Source: Vibrio tasmaniensis 1F-187 | Lineage (GTDB): Bacteria; Pseudomonadota; Gammaproteobacteria; Enterobacterales; Vibrionaceae | Direction of reading: 5' to 3' | DNA: 64,000 nt | Assembly (NCBI RefSeq): GCF_000272405.2 | Contig: NZ_AJZM02000313.1 | Location: forward strand, 4,595 to 68,594 | Part shown: positions 54,753 to 63,980 of the stretch, in pieces | How positions within the stretch are numbered: position 1 is the first letter of the stretch | Layout of the letters: the number at the start of each line of letters is the position of its first letter | Made by a program: the position numbers and the translations under genes | The notes under the pieces: generated by a model | Seen by the model: the letters and a program-made list of their open reading frames with translations, nothing else | What the model was told of the DNA's origin: nothing | Database searches by the model: none

Positions 54753-56297
54753 TTAAGACAAGAAGAACTTGTAGGAAGGGTTATCGGTTTCATCTTTGCA
54801 TTGGTAGCCGAGTTCTTCTAAATGCGTAGAGAACTGAGCCAAATCGTCATCACCAAGCTCAAAACCACACAGCACACGACCGTAATCAGCACCATGGTTA
54901 CGATAGTTGAACAAGCTGATATTCCAGTGAGTCCCTAAGGTATCAAGGAATTTAATCAATGCTCCTGGGTATTCAGGGAACTCAAAGCTGTACAGACGCT
55001 CTTTCAATGGTTTCGATGGTTTGCCGCCAATCATGTAACGAATATGAAGTTTTGCCATCTCGTCATCAGACAAGTCGACAACCGCGTAGTCACCCTCACG
55101 TAAGTCATTGATGATGTGTTCGAGTTCTTCTTGTCCACCTTGTAGACGTACACCAACGAAGATATTCGCCAGGCTTTCGTCGTTGTGGCGGTAGTTAAAC
55201 TCAGTCACCGCTCGACCACCAATAATGTTACAGAACTCTAGGAACGCACCTTGTCGTTCTGGGATAGTCACCGCAAGTAGACCTTCTCGCTTCTCACCCA
55301 ATTCACAACGCTCAGAGACATAACGCAGACCGTGGAAGTTGGTGTTCGCACCAGACAATACCGTTGCTAGTTGCTTATTTTGCAGTTGGTTTTGTTCTGC
55401 AAACTTCTTAAGGCCTGCCAGAGCAAGCGCTCCTGAAGGCTCAGCAATTGCACGGGTGTCTTCAAAGATGTCCTTTACCGCAGAGCAGATTTCATCGCTA
55501 GAGACTGTAATATGACCATCAATGTACTGTTGGCAAAGACGGAAGGTTTCTTCACCAATGCGTTTAACCGCAACACCATCAGCAAACATGCTGACCTGAT
55601 CCAGTACCACTGGTTCACCCGCATCCAGTGCTGCTTTCAAGCAAGCTGAGTCTTCAGGCTCTACCGCAATCACTTTAATCTCTGGCATCAGTTGTTTGAT
55701 AAGCACTGCAACACCAGCGGCTAAGCCACCACCACCAACCGGCACAAAGATATAATCCATGTGACCGTTTTGCTGCAGCATCTCCATGCCCATAGTACCT
55801 TGCCCTGCAATCACCAGTGGGTGATCGAAAGGAGGTACAAAGGTGAAGCCATGTTCAGCCGATAGGCGTTCCGCTTCCGCTTTTGCTTCATCGAAATTAC
55901 TGCCGTGCAGAACCACATTACCACCAAATCCGCGTACCGCATCAACCTTGATATCCGGCGTCGTTTTTGGCATCACAATCGTGGTCTGAATACCAAGCTT
56001 AGAACCGGACAGCGCCATACCTTGAGCATGGTTACCTGCCGATGCAGCAATCACACCTGCGGCTTTCTGTTGTTCAGAAAGGCTTGATACCATGTTGTAG
56101 GCACCACGTAGCTTGAACGAGTGCACCGGCTGACGGTCTTCTCGTTTAAGCTGAACCTGATTACCAATGCGCGCGCTTAAACGTGGCATATCCTGCAGAG
56201 GTGTCACGATTGCCGCTTCGTAAACCGGCGCTCTCAGGATCTGACGCAGATAATCTGCGCCAGTTTGTTTTTGGGGGCTGGAGGTGTCATCACTCAT
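54753..56297 (-). CDS. ilvA: Threonine deaminase (biosynthetic)
   Basis: 514 residues. The N-terminal PLP catalytic domain has its lysine in RQPVHSFKLRGAYNM and the phosphate-binding loop VGGGGLAAGVAVL; two C-terminal ACT-like regulatory domains bind isoleucine/valine. It turns threonine into 2-oxobutanoate, the first step to isoleucine. It is the last gene of ilvGMEDA, 2 bp after ilvD. Confidence 0.97.
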   Translation of the reverse strand: MSDDTSSPQKQTGADYLRQILRAPVYEAAIVTPLQDMPRLSARIGNQVQLKREDRQPVHSFKLRGAYNMVSSLSEQQKAAGVIAASAGNHAQGMALSGSKLGIQTTIVMPKTTPDIKVDAVRGFGGNVVLHGSNFDEAKAEAERLSAEHGFTFVPPFDHPLVIAGQGTMGMEMLQQNGHMDYIFVPVGGGGLAAGVAVLIKQLMPEIKVIAVEPEDSACLKAALDAGEPVVLDQVSMFADGVAVKRIGEETFRLCQQYIDGHITVSSDEICSAVKDIFEDTRAIAEPSGALALAGLKKFAEQNQLQNKQLATVLSGANTNFHGLRYVSERCELGEKREGLLAVTIPERQGAFLEFCNIIGGRAVTEFNYRHNDESLANIFVGVRLQGGQEELEHIINDLREGDYAVVDLSDDEMAKLHIRYMIGGKPSKPLKERLYSFEFPEYPGALIKFLDTLGTHWNISLFNYRNHGADYGRVLCGFELGDDDLAQFSTHLEELGYQCKDETDNPSYKFFLS

Positions 56298-56299
56298 AG

Positions 56300-58140
56300 T
56301 TAGCCCTCAAGTTTAGACTTATCACGTACAGCGCCTTTGTCGGCACTGGTCGCCATGCTTGCATAAGCTTTCAGTGCGAAAGACACTTCACGCTGACGGT
56401 TTTCTGGTTTCCAGCCTAGAGCATCCTGTTTAACTCGACGTGCTTCAAGCTCTGCTTCTGGCACATCAAGTGTGATTGAGCGGCTAGGGATGTCGATAGT
56501 GATAATATCGCCAGTGTTCACTAGACCAATCACACCGCCACTTGCTGCTTCTGGAGAAGCGTGACCGATAGATAGACCTGATGTACCACCAGAGAAACGT
56601 CCGTCAGTTAGAAGCGCACACGACTTTCCTAGCCCCATCGATTTTAGGTAAGTCGTTGGGTAAAGCATCTCTTGCATGCCCGGACCACCTTTAGGACCTT
56701 CGTAACGAATAACAACCACTTCGCCGGCTTTTACTTTACCCGCTAAGATGCCGTCTACTGCCGTATCTTGGCTTTCGAATACGATTGCAGGGCCTTGGAA
56801 TTTAAGGTTTTCTTCATCAACACCCGCGGTCTTAACGATACAACCATCAACCGCGATGTTACCTGAAAGTACCGCTAGACCACCTTCTTGGCTGAATGCG
56901 TTTTCTTTAGTACGAATACAACCTTCTTTACGGTCGTCATCAAGACGATCCCAACGGCAATCTTGTGAGAATGCTTTGGTTGTTCGGATGCCCGCAGGGC
57001 CAGCACGGAAGAACTTAAGCACCGCTTCGTCTTCTGTCTGCATGATGTCGTACTGAGCAAGTTGCTCTTGCATGCTTAGACCAAGCACGGTGCGAGTTTG
57101 GTTATTGAGTAGACCTGCACGATCAAGCTCACCTAAGATAGCCATTACGCCACCAGCACGGTGAACGTCTTCCATGTGGTATTTAGGCGTCGAAGGAGCA
57201 ACTTTACATAGGTGTGGAACGCGGCGAGACATCTCGTCGATATCACCCATATCAAAGTCAATGTCGCCTTCTTGAGCGGCTGCTAAAAGGTGAAGAACGG
57301 TGTTACTTGAACCACCCATCGCGATATCTAACGCCATTGCATTATCAAAGGCTGCGCGATTTGCGATGTTGCGTGGCAGTGCTGATTCGTCGTCTTGCTC
57401 GTAGTAACGCTTAGTTAGGTCAACGATACGTTTACCGGCATTGATGAATAGCTCTTCACGGTCTGCGTGGGTTGCTAGCATAGAACCGTTACCAGGCTGA
57501 GATAGGCCAAGTGCTTCTGTTAGACAGTTCATTGAGTTCGCTGTGAACATACCTGAACATGAACCACATGTCGGACATGCAGAACGCTCTACTTGCTCAC
57601 TTTGCTCATCAGAAATGGTTGGATCGGCACCCTGAATCATCGCGTCAACAAGATCTAGCTTGATGATTTGATCTGAAAGCTTGGTTTTACCTGCTTCCAT
57701 TGGGCCGCCAGATACAAAGATCACTGGGATGTTTAGGCGCATAGCTGCCATCATCATTCCCGGAGTGATTTTGTCACAGTTAGAGATACACACCATCGCA
57801 TCTGCACAGTGTGCATTGACCATGTACTCTACCGAGTCTGCGATAAGCTCACGTGATGGCAGTGAGTACAGCATACCGCCGTGGCCCATTGCGATACCAT
57901 CATCGACTGCGATGGTGTTGAATTCTTTAGCGATACCGCCGGCTTTCTCGATTTCACCCGCAACCAGTTGACCCATGTCTTTAAGGTGAACGTGGCCTGG
58001 TACAAATTGAGTGAACGAGTTACAACCGCGATGATCGGCTTACCGAAGTCATCATCTTTAACGCCAGTTGCACGCCATAAAGCGCGCGCACCAGCCATGT
58101 TGCGTCCGTGGGTAGTCGTTGCTGAACGATAGATTGGCAT
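56300..58140 (-). pseudogene. ilvD: Dihydroxy-acid dehydratase, with a single-base frameshift
   Basis: IlvD makes the 2-oxo acid precursors of isoleucine and valine using an Fe-S cluster. The start at 58140 ([20 protein letters not shown]) is normal to KPIIAVV. There one A is missing on the coding strand (GTAACTCG where GTAAACTCG is expected, a TT instead of TTT at plus-strand 58020-58021). The correct frame continues [19 protein letters not shown] to the end and carries the cluster cysteines ([17 protein letters not shown]). Adding one base gives 613 residues, the family length. The rest is well preserved, so a sequencing error or a very recent mutation is likely. Confidence 0.9.
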
Positions 58141-58173
58141 TGCTTAAATCCTTATAAAATATTTGGCTGTTGC

Positions 58174-59142
58174 TTACTTAGTTGTTTGCGTTTGGTTTGC
58201 TGAAGTTTGGTCTGCTGGGTAAACATAATCTAACCAGCCCCACTTATCTTCAGTCGTGCCATTGAATAAACCAAAGTAAGCCGCTTGAACTTTTTCAGTG
58301 ATAGGACCGCGTTTGCCTTCACCTACTGTAATTTTGTCTACGCTGCGAACCGGAACGATTTCGGCAGCTGTGCCTGTCATGAATACTTCATCGGCAAGGT
58401 ATAGTGCTTCACGAGCAATGTTCTCCTCACGGATCTCATAACCCATGTCTTTTGCTAGTGTCATGATCGAATCACGAGTGATACCCGGCAGAATTGCGCT
58501 GGTCGCTGGTGGCGTTGATAGTACGCCATTACGAATCACAAAGATGTTCTCACCTGCACCCTCTGAAAGGTAACCATCAACACTCAGTGCGATGCCTTCA
58601 TCGTAACCATGACGGCGAGCTTCACCACCAACCAGTAGTGAAGATAGGTAGTTACCACCGGCTTTTGCTGCGGTTGGGATAGTGTTTGGAGCGGCACGGT
58701 TCCAGCTAGAAATCATCGCATCAACGCCGTTTTCTAGCGCTTCTTCGCCTAGGTAAGAACCCCAAGGGAAAGCAGCGATGATCAGATCCATCTCTGTGTT
58801 TTCAGGCGGGCAAACACCTAAGCCAACGTTACCGACAAAGCCGAGAGGGCGGATGTACGCTGACTCTAGCTTATTTTGGCGTAGCGTTTCGCGAGTCGCT
58901 TCCATAATTTCTTCCTCAGTGTAAGGAATAGGGAAGCGGTAGATTTTTGCTGAGTCTTTTAGGCGCTTAGCATGCTCTGGGTGACGGAAGATAACCGGAC
59001 CCTTTGGTGTGTTGTAGCAACGAACACCTTCAAACACAGAAGTACCGTAGTGCATTGCGTGAGTCAGGACGTGAACGTTCGCCTCTGCCCAAGGAACCAT
59101 CTCACCATTAAACCAAATATAGTCTGCTGTTTTAGCTGTCAT
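58174..59142 (-). CDS. ilvE: Branched-chain amino acid aminotransferase
   Basis: 322 residues, PLP fold type IV. It has YIWFNGEMVPWAEANVHVLTH (in parts), the PLP lysine in PTAAKAGGNYLSSLL, and SEGAGENIFVIRNG. It performs the last transamination to isoleucine, valine and leucine. The C-terminus carries a short extra tail (QTSANQTQTTK) beyond the usual 309. It lies between ilvM and ilvD in the operon. Confidence 0.97.
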   Translation of the reverse strand: MTAKTADYIWFNGEMVPWAEANVHVLTHAMHYGTSVFEGVRCYNTPKGPVIFRHPEHAKRLKDSAKIYRFPIPYTEEEIMEATRETLRQNKLESAYIRPLGFVGNVGLGVCPPENTEMDLIIAAFPWGSYLGEEALENGVDAMISSWNRAAPNTIPTAAKAGGNYLSSLLVGGEARRHGYDEGIALSVDGYLSEGAGENIFVIRNGVLSTPPATSAILPGITRDSIMTLAKDMGYEIREENIAREALYLADEVFMTGTAAEIVPVRSVDKITVGEGKRGPITEKVQAAYFGLFNGTTEDKWGWLDYVYPADQTSANQTQTTK

Positions 59143-59154
59143 GTTAGCGGTTCC

Positions 59155-59439
59155 TTATGCGTTTATCTTTTGTTGTAAGTTGTTGTTTGGCAATTCATTA
59201 CGGCTGATCGAGATAACGTCAACGGTACGCACGTCCCACAGTTTTTCGATTTGGTTTACCAAGAAAGAGATCGGACGCTCACTGTCGACAATGATCTCAA
59301 CACTCGCCACTTTGCTTTCGTGGTTTTGAGTGCCAGCTACTTGCTTAACAATAAAGCCACGGTGGCGGATAACACGAAGAACACGCTCTAGTAGTACAGG
59401 CTTATCATCGGCTTTGATGTCTAATAGGTATCTTTTCAT
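59155..59439 (-). CDS. ilvM: Acetolactate synthase II regulatory subunit
   Basis: 94 residues from the ATG at 59439 (MKRYLLDIKADDKPVLLERVL, read in parts). The frame continues upstream to 59475, but that would overlap ilvG. A single ACT domain binds the catalytic subunit IlvG. It starts immediately after the ilvG stop, so translation is coupled. Confidence 0.92.
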   Translation of the reverse strand: MKRYLLDIKADDKPVLLERVLRVIRHRGFIVKQVAGTQNHESKVASVEIIVDSERPISFLVNQIEKLWDVRTVDVISISRNELPNNNLQQKINA

Positions 59440-59440
59440 G

Positions 59441-61087
59441 TTATGTGTTCTCCAACATCTCACTGTTTGAAGCACCTGGCGGTACTAGTGGCCATACGTT
59501 CTCTTCTTCATCGATAAGAACATGAAGTAGGTAAGCGGTTTTGCTCTCTAGCATCTCTTTCAGTGCTGGTTCTACTTCTTCTTTACGCGTGATGGTTTTG
59601 CCCGGGATATCAAATGCTTTCGCTAGCATGACGAAATCCGGGTTGTCATCCAAGATGGTTTCACTGTGTCGGCCATCAAAGAACAGCGATTGCCATTGGC
59701 GAACCATGCCTAAGCGCGAGTTGTTAAGCAGCACCATTTTTACTGGGATTTGGCGACGCTTCAGCGTACCAAGCTCTTGAATGTTCATCATGAACGAGCC
59801 GTCACCTGAGATAAGTATAGATTGGTCATTAGGACGACCAACCGATGCACCCATGGCTGCAGGTAGGCCAAAGCCCATAGTGCCTAAGCCCGCTGAAGTG
59901 ATGAAGTTTTGTGGATCGCGTGGCTGAATGTGTTGAGCTGCCCACATCTGATGTTGGCCAACATCGGTCGAAACCATAGAACTCGCAGGCATCATGTCTG
60001 ACAGTTGTTTCAACAACAGAGGTGCGAAGATAAGGTCGCCAGGGTGGTCGTAACGCCATTTGAATGAGCTACGAAGGCCTTCGGAGTGATGAACCCAAGA
60101 AGAGATGTCTTGGCTTAGCTCCAGTTGAGGCATGATCTTGTTGATGTCACCACGAATTGGTGCATCGGCAAGACGTAGTTTGCTGAACTCAGCCGCATCG
60201 ATATCAATATGGATAACTTTAGCGTGCGGTGCAAAGGTGTCGAGCTTACCAGTAACTCGGTCATCAAAACGAGCGCCCACAACAATCAACAGGTCACTTT
60301 CTTGAACCACTAGGTTAGCGGCTTTAGTGCCGTGCATACCAAGCATGCCAAGATAGTGTGGGTCGTCACGCTCGATAGTGCCTAAGCCTTTCAGTGTGCT
60401 TACGGCCGGCATTGGGTTAAGGCGTAAAAACTCACGAACTGCATCGGTTGCTTTCGCCAGTTGAACGCCACCACCTACGTATAAAACAGGACGAGTCGCT
60501 TGAGATAAGAAGTACTGAGCTTGCTCAATAGCATCCGTTGTCACAACAGGAATTGCTGGTGGTGTAAATTCAGGAAGAATTTTTACAGGGGATTCGGCTA
60601 GTTGAACATCTTTAGCGATATCGACAATAACCGGACCGGGACGCCCTGCTTTTGCAACGATAAATGCTTCAGCCAATGTTGGCGCAAGATCTTCAATATC
60701 GGTAACAAGGTAGCTGTGTTTAGTACATGACAGAGACATACCAATCACATCCATTTCTTGGAATGCATCGGTACCAATGTGGGAACTAGCAACTTGACCA
60801 GTGATAGCTACGAGTGGGATGGAATCCATAAAAGCATCAGCAAGACCTGTGACTAGGTTAGTTGCCCCCGGGCCTGAGGTTGCCATACAAACAGCGACGT
60901 CTTGCGTTGCTCGAGCCATACCGATAGCGGCCATTGCAGCGCCTTGCTCATGGCGACATAGGATATGTTCAACCCCGCCGTCATAGAGTGCATCGTAGAT
61001 TGGCATGATGGCACCGCCAGGGTAACCAAATACGGTCTCAATGCCTTGTTGCTTGAGTGCGGATACGACCAGTTCTGCGCCTTTCAT
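59441..61087 (-). CDS. ilvG: Acetolactate synthase II catalytic subunit
   Basis: 548 residues and intact, unlike the frameshifted ilvG of E. coli K-12. It is a thiamine diphosphate enzyme. The N-terminal [21 protein letters not shown] and catalytic glutamate in [11 protein letters not shown] are present, and the ThDP-Mg motif [14 protein letters not shown] through [12 protein letters not shown] is complete. It condenses pyruvate with pyruvate or 2-oxobutanoate. It is the first structural gene after the ilvL attenuator. Confidence 0.97.
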   Translation of the reverse strand: MKGAELVVSALKQQGIETVFGYPGGAIMPIYDALYDGGVEHILCRHEQGAAMAAIGMARATQDVAVCMATSGPGATNLVTGLADAFMDSIPLVAITGQVASSHIGTDAFQEMDVIGMSLSCTKHSYLVTDIEDLAPTLAEAFIVAKAGRPGPVIVDIAKDVQLAESPVKILPEFTPPAIPVVTTDAIEQAQYFLSQATRPVLYVGGGVQLAKATDAVREFLRLNPMPAVSTLKGLGTIERDDPHYLGMLGMHGTKAANLVVQESDLLIVVGARFDDRVTGKLDTFAPHAKVIHIDIDAAEFSKLRLADAPIRGDINKIMPQLELSQDISSWVHHSEGLRSSFKWRYDHPGDLIFAPLLLKQLSDMMPASSMVSTDVGQHQMWAAQHIQPRDPQNFITSAGLGTMGFGLPAAMGASVGRPNDQSILISGDGSFMMNIQELGTLKRRQIPVKMVLLNNSRLGMVRQWQSLFFDGRHSETILDDNPDFVMLAKAFDIPGKTITRKEEVEPALKEMLESKTAYLLHVLIDEEENVWPLVPPGASNSEMLENT

Positions 61088-61214
61088 CGTAATTCCTCCG
61101 TATTACCTTTGTTTTGGTAATTGTTTCCATTGTCTCTGCACATCTTGTGCTCCCATTCTTCCTGTAAATCGGCAAAGCCGAAAATGTTTCAAAATATAAA
61201 ATCGAATGTCTAAA

Positions 61215-61258
61215 TTAGAAAAAACCCCCGGACTTTTCAGTGCGGGGGGTTTTTCTAA
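61215..61258 (-). terminator. ilvGMEDA attenuator terminator
   Basis: A long GC-rich hairpin pairs TTAGAAAAACCCCCCG-type and CCGGGGGTTTTTTCTAA-type arms around GCACTGAAAAGT on the minus strand, then a T-run. It lies just after the leader peptide stop and before ilvG, the position of an attenuator. Confidence 0.88.
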
Positions 61259-61265
61259 TTCGTGG

Positions 61266-61355
61266 TTACTTTTTTCCCACTCGCCCCCGCGCAGTCTTAA
61301 TAATGACTACGATAATCAGGTTAATCAGTGCGTAAATGCGAGCGTTAAAAATCAT
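61266..61355 (-). CDS. ilvL: ilv operon leader peptide
   Basis: 29-codon minus-strand reading frame starting MIFNARIYALINL and continuing with IIVVII before a basic tail. Ile, Val and Leu together make up 13 of its 29 residues, clustered mid-peptide. Its stop is 8 bp from the attenuator hairpin. By the known attenuation mechanism, ribosomes stalling on scarce branched-chain aminoacyl-tRNAs would prevent the terminator and let ilvGMEDA be transcribed. It is too short for ordinary gene callers but well supported by position and composition. Confidence 0.88.
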   Translation of the reverse strand: MIFNARIYALINLIIVVIIKTARGRVGKK

Positions 61356-61407
61356 AATATTCGAGTTTTCTCGTTTATTGTCTTCAGTAAAAGTTTACAT
61401 CTCTAGT

Positions 61408-61435
61408 GTTATCACACAAATCTGCAGTATGACAA
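61408..61435 (-). promoter_or_regulatory. Putative ilvL-ilvGMEDA promoter
   Basis: Minus strand: TTGTCA (61430-61435) and GATAAC (61408-61413) with 16 bp between them would start transcription about 45 nt before ilvL. It is a moderate match only. It lies in the divergent gap shared with comM. Confidence 0.4.
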
Positions 61436-61558
61436 GGAAAATGTCATTCTTTTTTCACATTAAAACACCATTCCACCAAGCTATATAACAACCTTATCGC
61501 TTTGGTGAGCAACGAATACCCAGAGCGAATACTTTTAAATCAAAGACAAAGGAAAGTT

Positions 61559-62209
61559 ATGGGACTCGCGATAATTCACAGCCGGGCTAGTGTGGGAGTA
61601 GAGGCACCAGAAGTGACCGTTGAAGTGCATATAAGCAACGGTATGCCTGGGTTTACATTGGTGGGGCTACCTGAAACGACGGTCAAAGAATCTAAAGATC
61701 GAGTCAGGAGTGCCATCATCAATTCTCGCTTTGAATTTCCTTCGAAAAGGATCACGGTCAACCTCGCGCCTGCTGATTTACCCAAAGAGGGAGGGCGTTT
61801 CGATCTGCCAATCGCGCTTGGGATTTTGGTGGCGTCAGATCAGCTTCCGACATCAAAAATAGCTCAACATGAATTTATCGGTGAGTTGGCATTGTCAGGA
61901 GAGTTGCGCTCGGTAAAGGGCGTTCTGCCTGCGACGTTAGCCGCCGATAGTGTCGAGCGATGCTTAGTAGTTCCACATCACAATGGTGATCAGGCGGCCT
62001 TAGTCGGCAAGGGGGCCCATAAATCAGCGCAAACCTTGCTAGAGGTTTGTGCGGATATGTGTGGTCAGGCTCAGCTTGGTTTATATCGAACCGAGCATCA
62101 TCATGTCGATGTGTCTGATAATCGTGACTTACAAGATATTATTGGCCAGCAGCAAGGTAAGCGAGCACCACCGTCACCTCGATCAAATTTATGGAAGTGT
62201 CACCTGTAA
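61559..62209 (+). pseudogene. comM: ComM (YifB) helicase gene, truncated by an island insertion
   Basis: The ATG at 61559 (AAGGAAAG upstream) opens a normal ComM N-terminus: MGLAIIHSRASVGVEAPEV, GMPGFTLVGLPETTVKESKDR (in parts), APADLPKEGGRFDLPIALG. Homology continues to DLQDIIGQQQGKRA at about 62,168. The next residues (PPSPRSNLWKCHL) belong to foreign DNA, and the frame ends after 216 codons instead of about 507. The whole AAA+ Mg-chelatase ATPase domain is missing, so the product cannot be active. ComM is the branch-migration helicase for natural transformation; comM is a known island insertion hotspot in other gammaproteobacteria. Confidence 0.93.
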
Positions 62210-62253
62210 AGTAATACAAAAAGTGTTACCTTTTGGTTTGTGTTACTTTACAG
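62173..62253. repeat. Phased direct repeats and inverted repeat at the island edge
   Basis: Three heptamers, GTCACCT (62173), GTCACCT (62199) and GTTACCT (62225), start exactly 26 bp apart; the last two share the longer AAGTGTYACCT. Overlapping them is a 17-bp inverted repeat, CTGTAAAGTAATACAAA (62204-62220) with TTTGTGTTACTTTACAG (62237-62253), one mismatch and a 16-bp spacer. This looks like recombinase core/arm binding sites or an autoregulatory operator, just before the recombinase gene. Confidence 0.75.
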
Positions 62254-62264
62254 TGGTTATCCAT

Positions 62265-63740
62265 ATGATTCTTAAGAAGGCTATCGAATTAGAAGTAGGC
62301 GCATTAGGTTCTTTCAATGGAGAGACAGAAGAGCTGAATGGTGAACATTTGAGAGTTATCAAATATCAGGCACCAGAAGTGGTACTTAAGTTTCCCGTGT
62401 TGCATAGCACTTCTATGATGAGTGAATGTCTTGATGCTAACTTGTTCTTACAGCAGAAATACACAGGTCGTGTTAATTACAAGGATATAGAGGACAAGAA
62501 TAGAGATAGCGATGGTGAGACAGTTCAGGTGGTCACACTTGATAAGATAGCAGCTTCACTCAAAGCATACTTTACTTTCTGCGAAGAAGAGAGCTTAGAT
62601 ATTTACGATGGCCTACTAAACACTTTCTCTGCTGACCAGAAACTATGGCTGCCGCCATACCGATTTAAAAGTCATGTCATTGATAGAGTGAAATCTAGGG
62701 AGATAGAGTTCAGCACTGGGAACCTTTTACTCTTGCATGTTAAACAGTTTTACGAATGGATGTATAAGACTGGTCGAATTGATAAGATCCCTTTTGATTA
62801 CAAGTACGTTTCAGTATCCAAGGGCAAGGATAAAGACGATGATGAGTTGGACTTTCTCTTTGCTCCTGATGCTGTTATTTCTGCATATAAGAAACCACTC
62901 CTAGTACAAACAACTGACCTAAGGGTACCAAAGAAACACAAATCGGATAAGGTGAAACGAGACAATCAGCCTTGGTCACTAGCTGAAATGACGGCTTTTT
63001 TCGGAACTCAATACATGCAGTTTGAGACAAGACGTCTCTGGGCTGATTTAGGTTTTCAGGTGGGTCTCAGGGCTAAAGAAATAACCCGCTTACCTGATGA
63101 ACAAATTGTAGATCCTGAACTATCTGATAAATCAGTATTCGATGTTGAGATAATTGGCAAAAATGACAAGCGAAGAACCGTATTAGTTCCCAAGAAACTG
63201 ATGTCACGTCTTTTTGCTCATAAGAATTCTGCAAAACGACTCAAGCATATGCCTAAGTACAAATCCTACTTAGAAAGCCTTCCTGAGCACTCCGATGCAT
63301 TAGCCTACGAACAAACACACGGCAAGCCATTATTTATAAACCAACGTGGGGTCAGAATCTCTGAGCGCTCTGTTATTAATATTGTTTCCAAATCGAGACC
63401 AGAACTCAGAAAAAAAGGCAACTTAATCCTTGATGAGCCGCACTTTCATGGCTCTAGAGCCACATATGCTACAAGGTTAATTAAAGCTATGTTCGCTATG
63501 GGGATGCCATTAGGTTTCATCAAATGGAAGGTTATGGAGCTGCTAGGTCACAATAGCTGGGATACCACATTACAGCATTACGTTAATGTGGCTAGAGGCA
63601 TTACATATGATGAGAAGTTAGACCTGTGGGTTAGTGAAATTTACAAGGATGTTGAAGAACGTTTAACTCGGGAAAAACAGGAGCTAAGTCAAGAAGTGGA
63701 AGCTTCAGTAAGAGAACTAGGAAGTGAGGAGCAGGGATGA
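62265..63740 (+). CDS. Tyrosine recombinase / integrase of the comM island
   Basis: 491 residues from the ATG at 62265 (MILKKAIELEVGAL). The frame is open further back to 62049, but that part translates comM and repeat DNA. The N-terminal 250 residues are unlike standard lambda-type arm/core-binding domains. The C-terminal catalytic domain has the full set: Arg in GLRAKEITRLP, HxxR in FHGSRATYATRL, LGHNSWDTTLQHY with the nucleophilic tyrosine. It catalyses strand exchange for the element. Its stop overlaps the next ATG (ATGA). The large size and linked second gene resemble multi-component recombinase systems (trio type) rather than simple phage integrases. Confidence 0.85.
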   Translation: MILKKAIELEVGALGSFNGETEELNGEHLRVIKYQAPEVVLKFPVLHSTSMMSECLDANLFLQQKYTGRVNYKDIEDKNRDSDGETVQVVTLDKIAASLKAYFTFCEEESLDIYDGLLNTFSADQKLWLPPYRFKSHVIDRVKSREIEFSTGNLLLLHVKQFYEWMYKTGRIDKIPFDYKYVSVSKGKDKDDDELDFLFAPDAVISAYKKPLLVQTTDLRVPKKHKSDKVKRDNQPWSLAEMTAFFGTQYMQFETRRLWADLGFQVGLRAKEITRLPDEQIVDPELSDKSVFDVEIIGKNDKRRTVLVPKKLMSRLFAHKNSAKRLKHMPKYKSYLESLPEHSDALAYEQTHGKPLFINQRGVRISERSVINIVSKSRPELRKKGNLILDEPHFHGSRATYATRLIKAMFAMGMPLGFIKWKVMELLGHNSWDTTLQHYVNVARGITYDEKLDLWVSEIYKDVEERLTREKQELSQEVEASVRELGSEEQG

Positions 63741-63980
63741 CAATAAGTGAAGCAAACATGGTTAAAAAGTTTCACGAGAAGAATGGAGCCATCATTGAAA
63801 GGCATCATTTGCAAGATTCTAGGCTACTGAAGCAATTAGATAGCATAATCATAACTCCTTTACCTGCGGGAGCATCAAGGGACACAAAGCGCCAAACAAT
63901 AAATTATTTCTTTGAACTCTTGGACTGTTTATCCGATGAAAACCTTAAGGTATTGAGAGGTTCTGGCGTAAGCTTCTTGT
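63737..63980 (+). CDS. Second island gene, 5' part; unknown, probably interrupted by an IS
   Basis: The ATG at 63737 overlaps the recombinase stop by 4 bp, so it is translationally coupled. The first 81 or so residues are hydrophilic and helical (MTISEANMVKKFHEKNGAII, in parts, then DTKRQTINYFFELLDCLSDENLKVLRG). I recognise no domain. The frame stays open to the window end, but from 63981 the DNA looks like an insertion-sequence terminus. The genuine coding part therefore probably stops being native there. It is probably an accessory recombination or regulatory partner of the recombinase. Confidence 0.6.

Noticed and set aside
57829..58140. A separate 103-residue gene before ilvD
   Set aside because: Its first 40 residues are the IlvD N-terminus; the rest is out-of-frame ilvD sequence after the lost base.
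62049..62264. Upstream extension of the recombinase reading frame
   Set aside because: This part translates an out-of-frame stretch of comM and the repeat array; the ATG at 62265 begins the recognisable protein.
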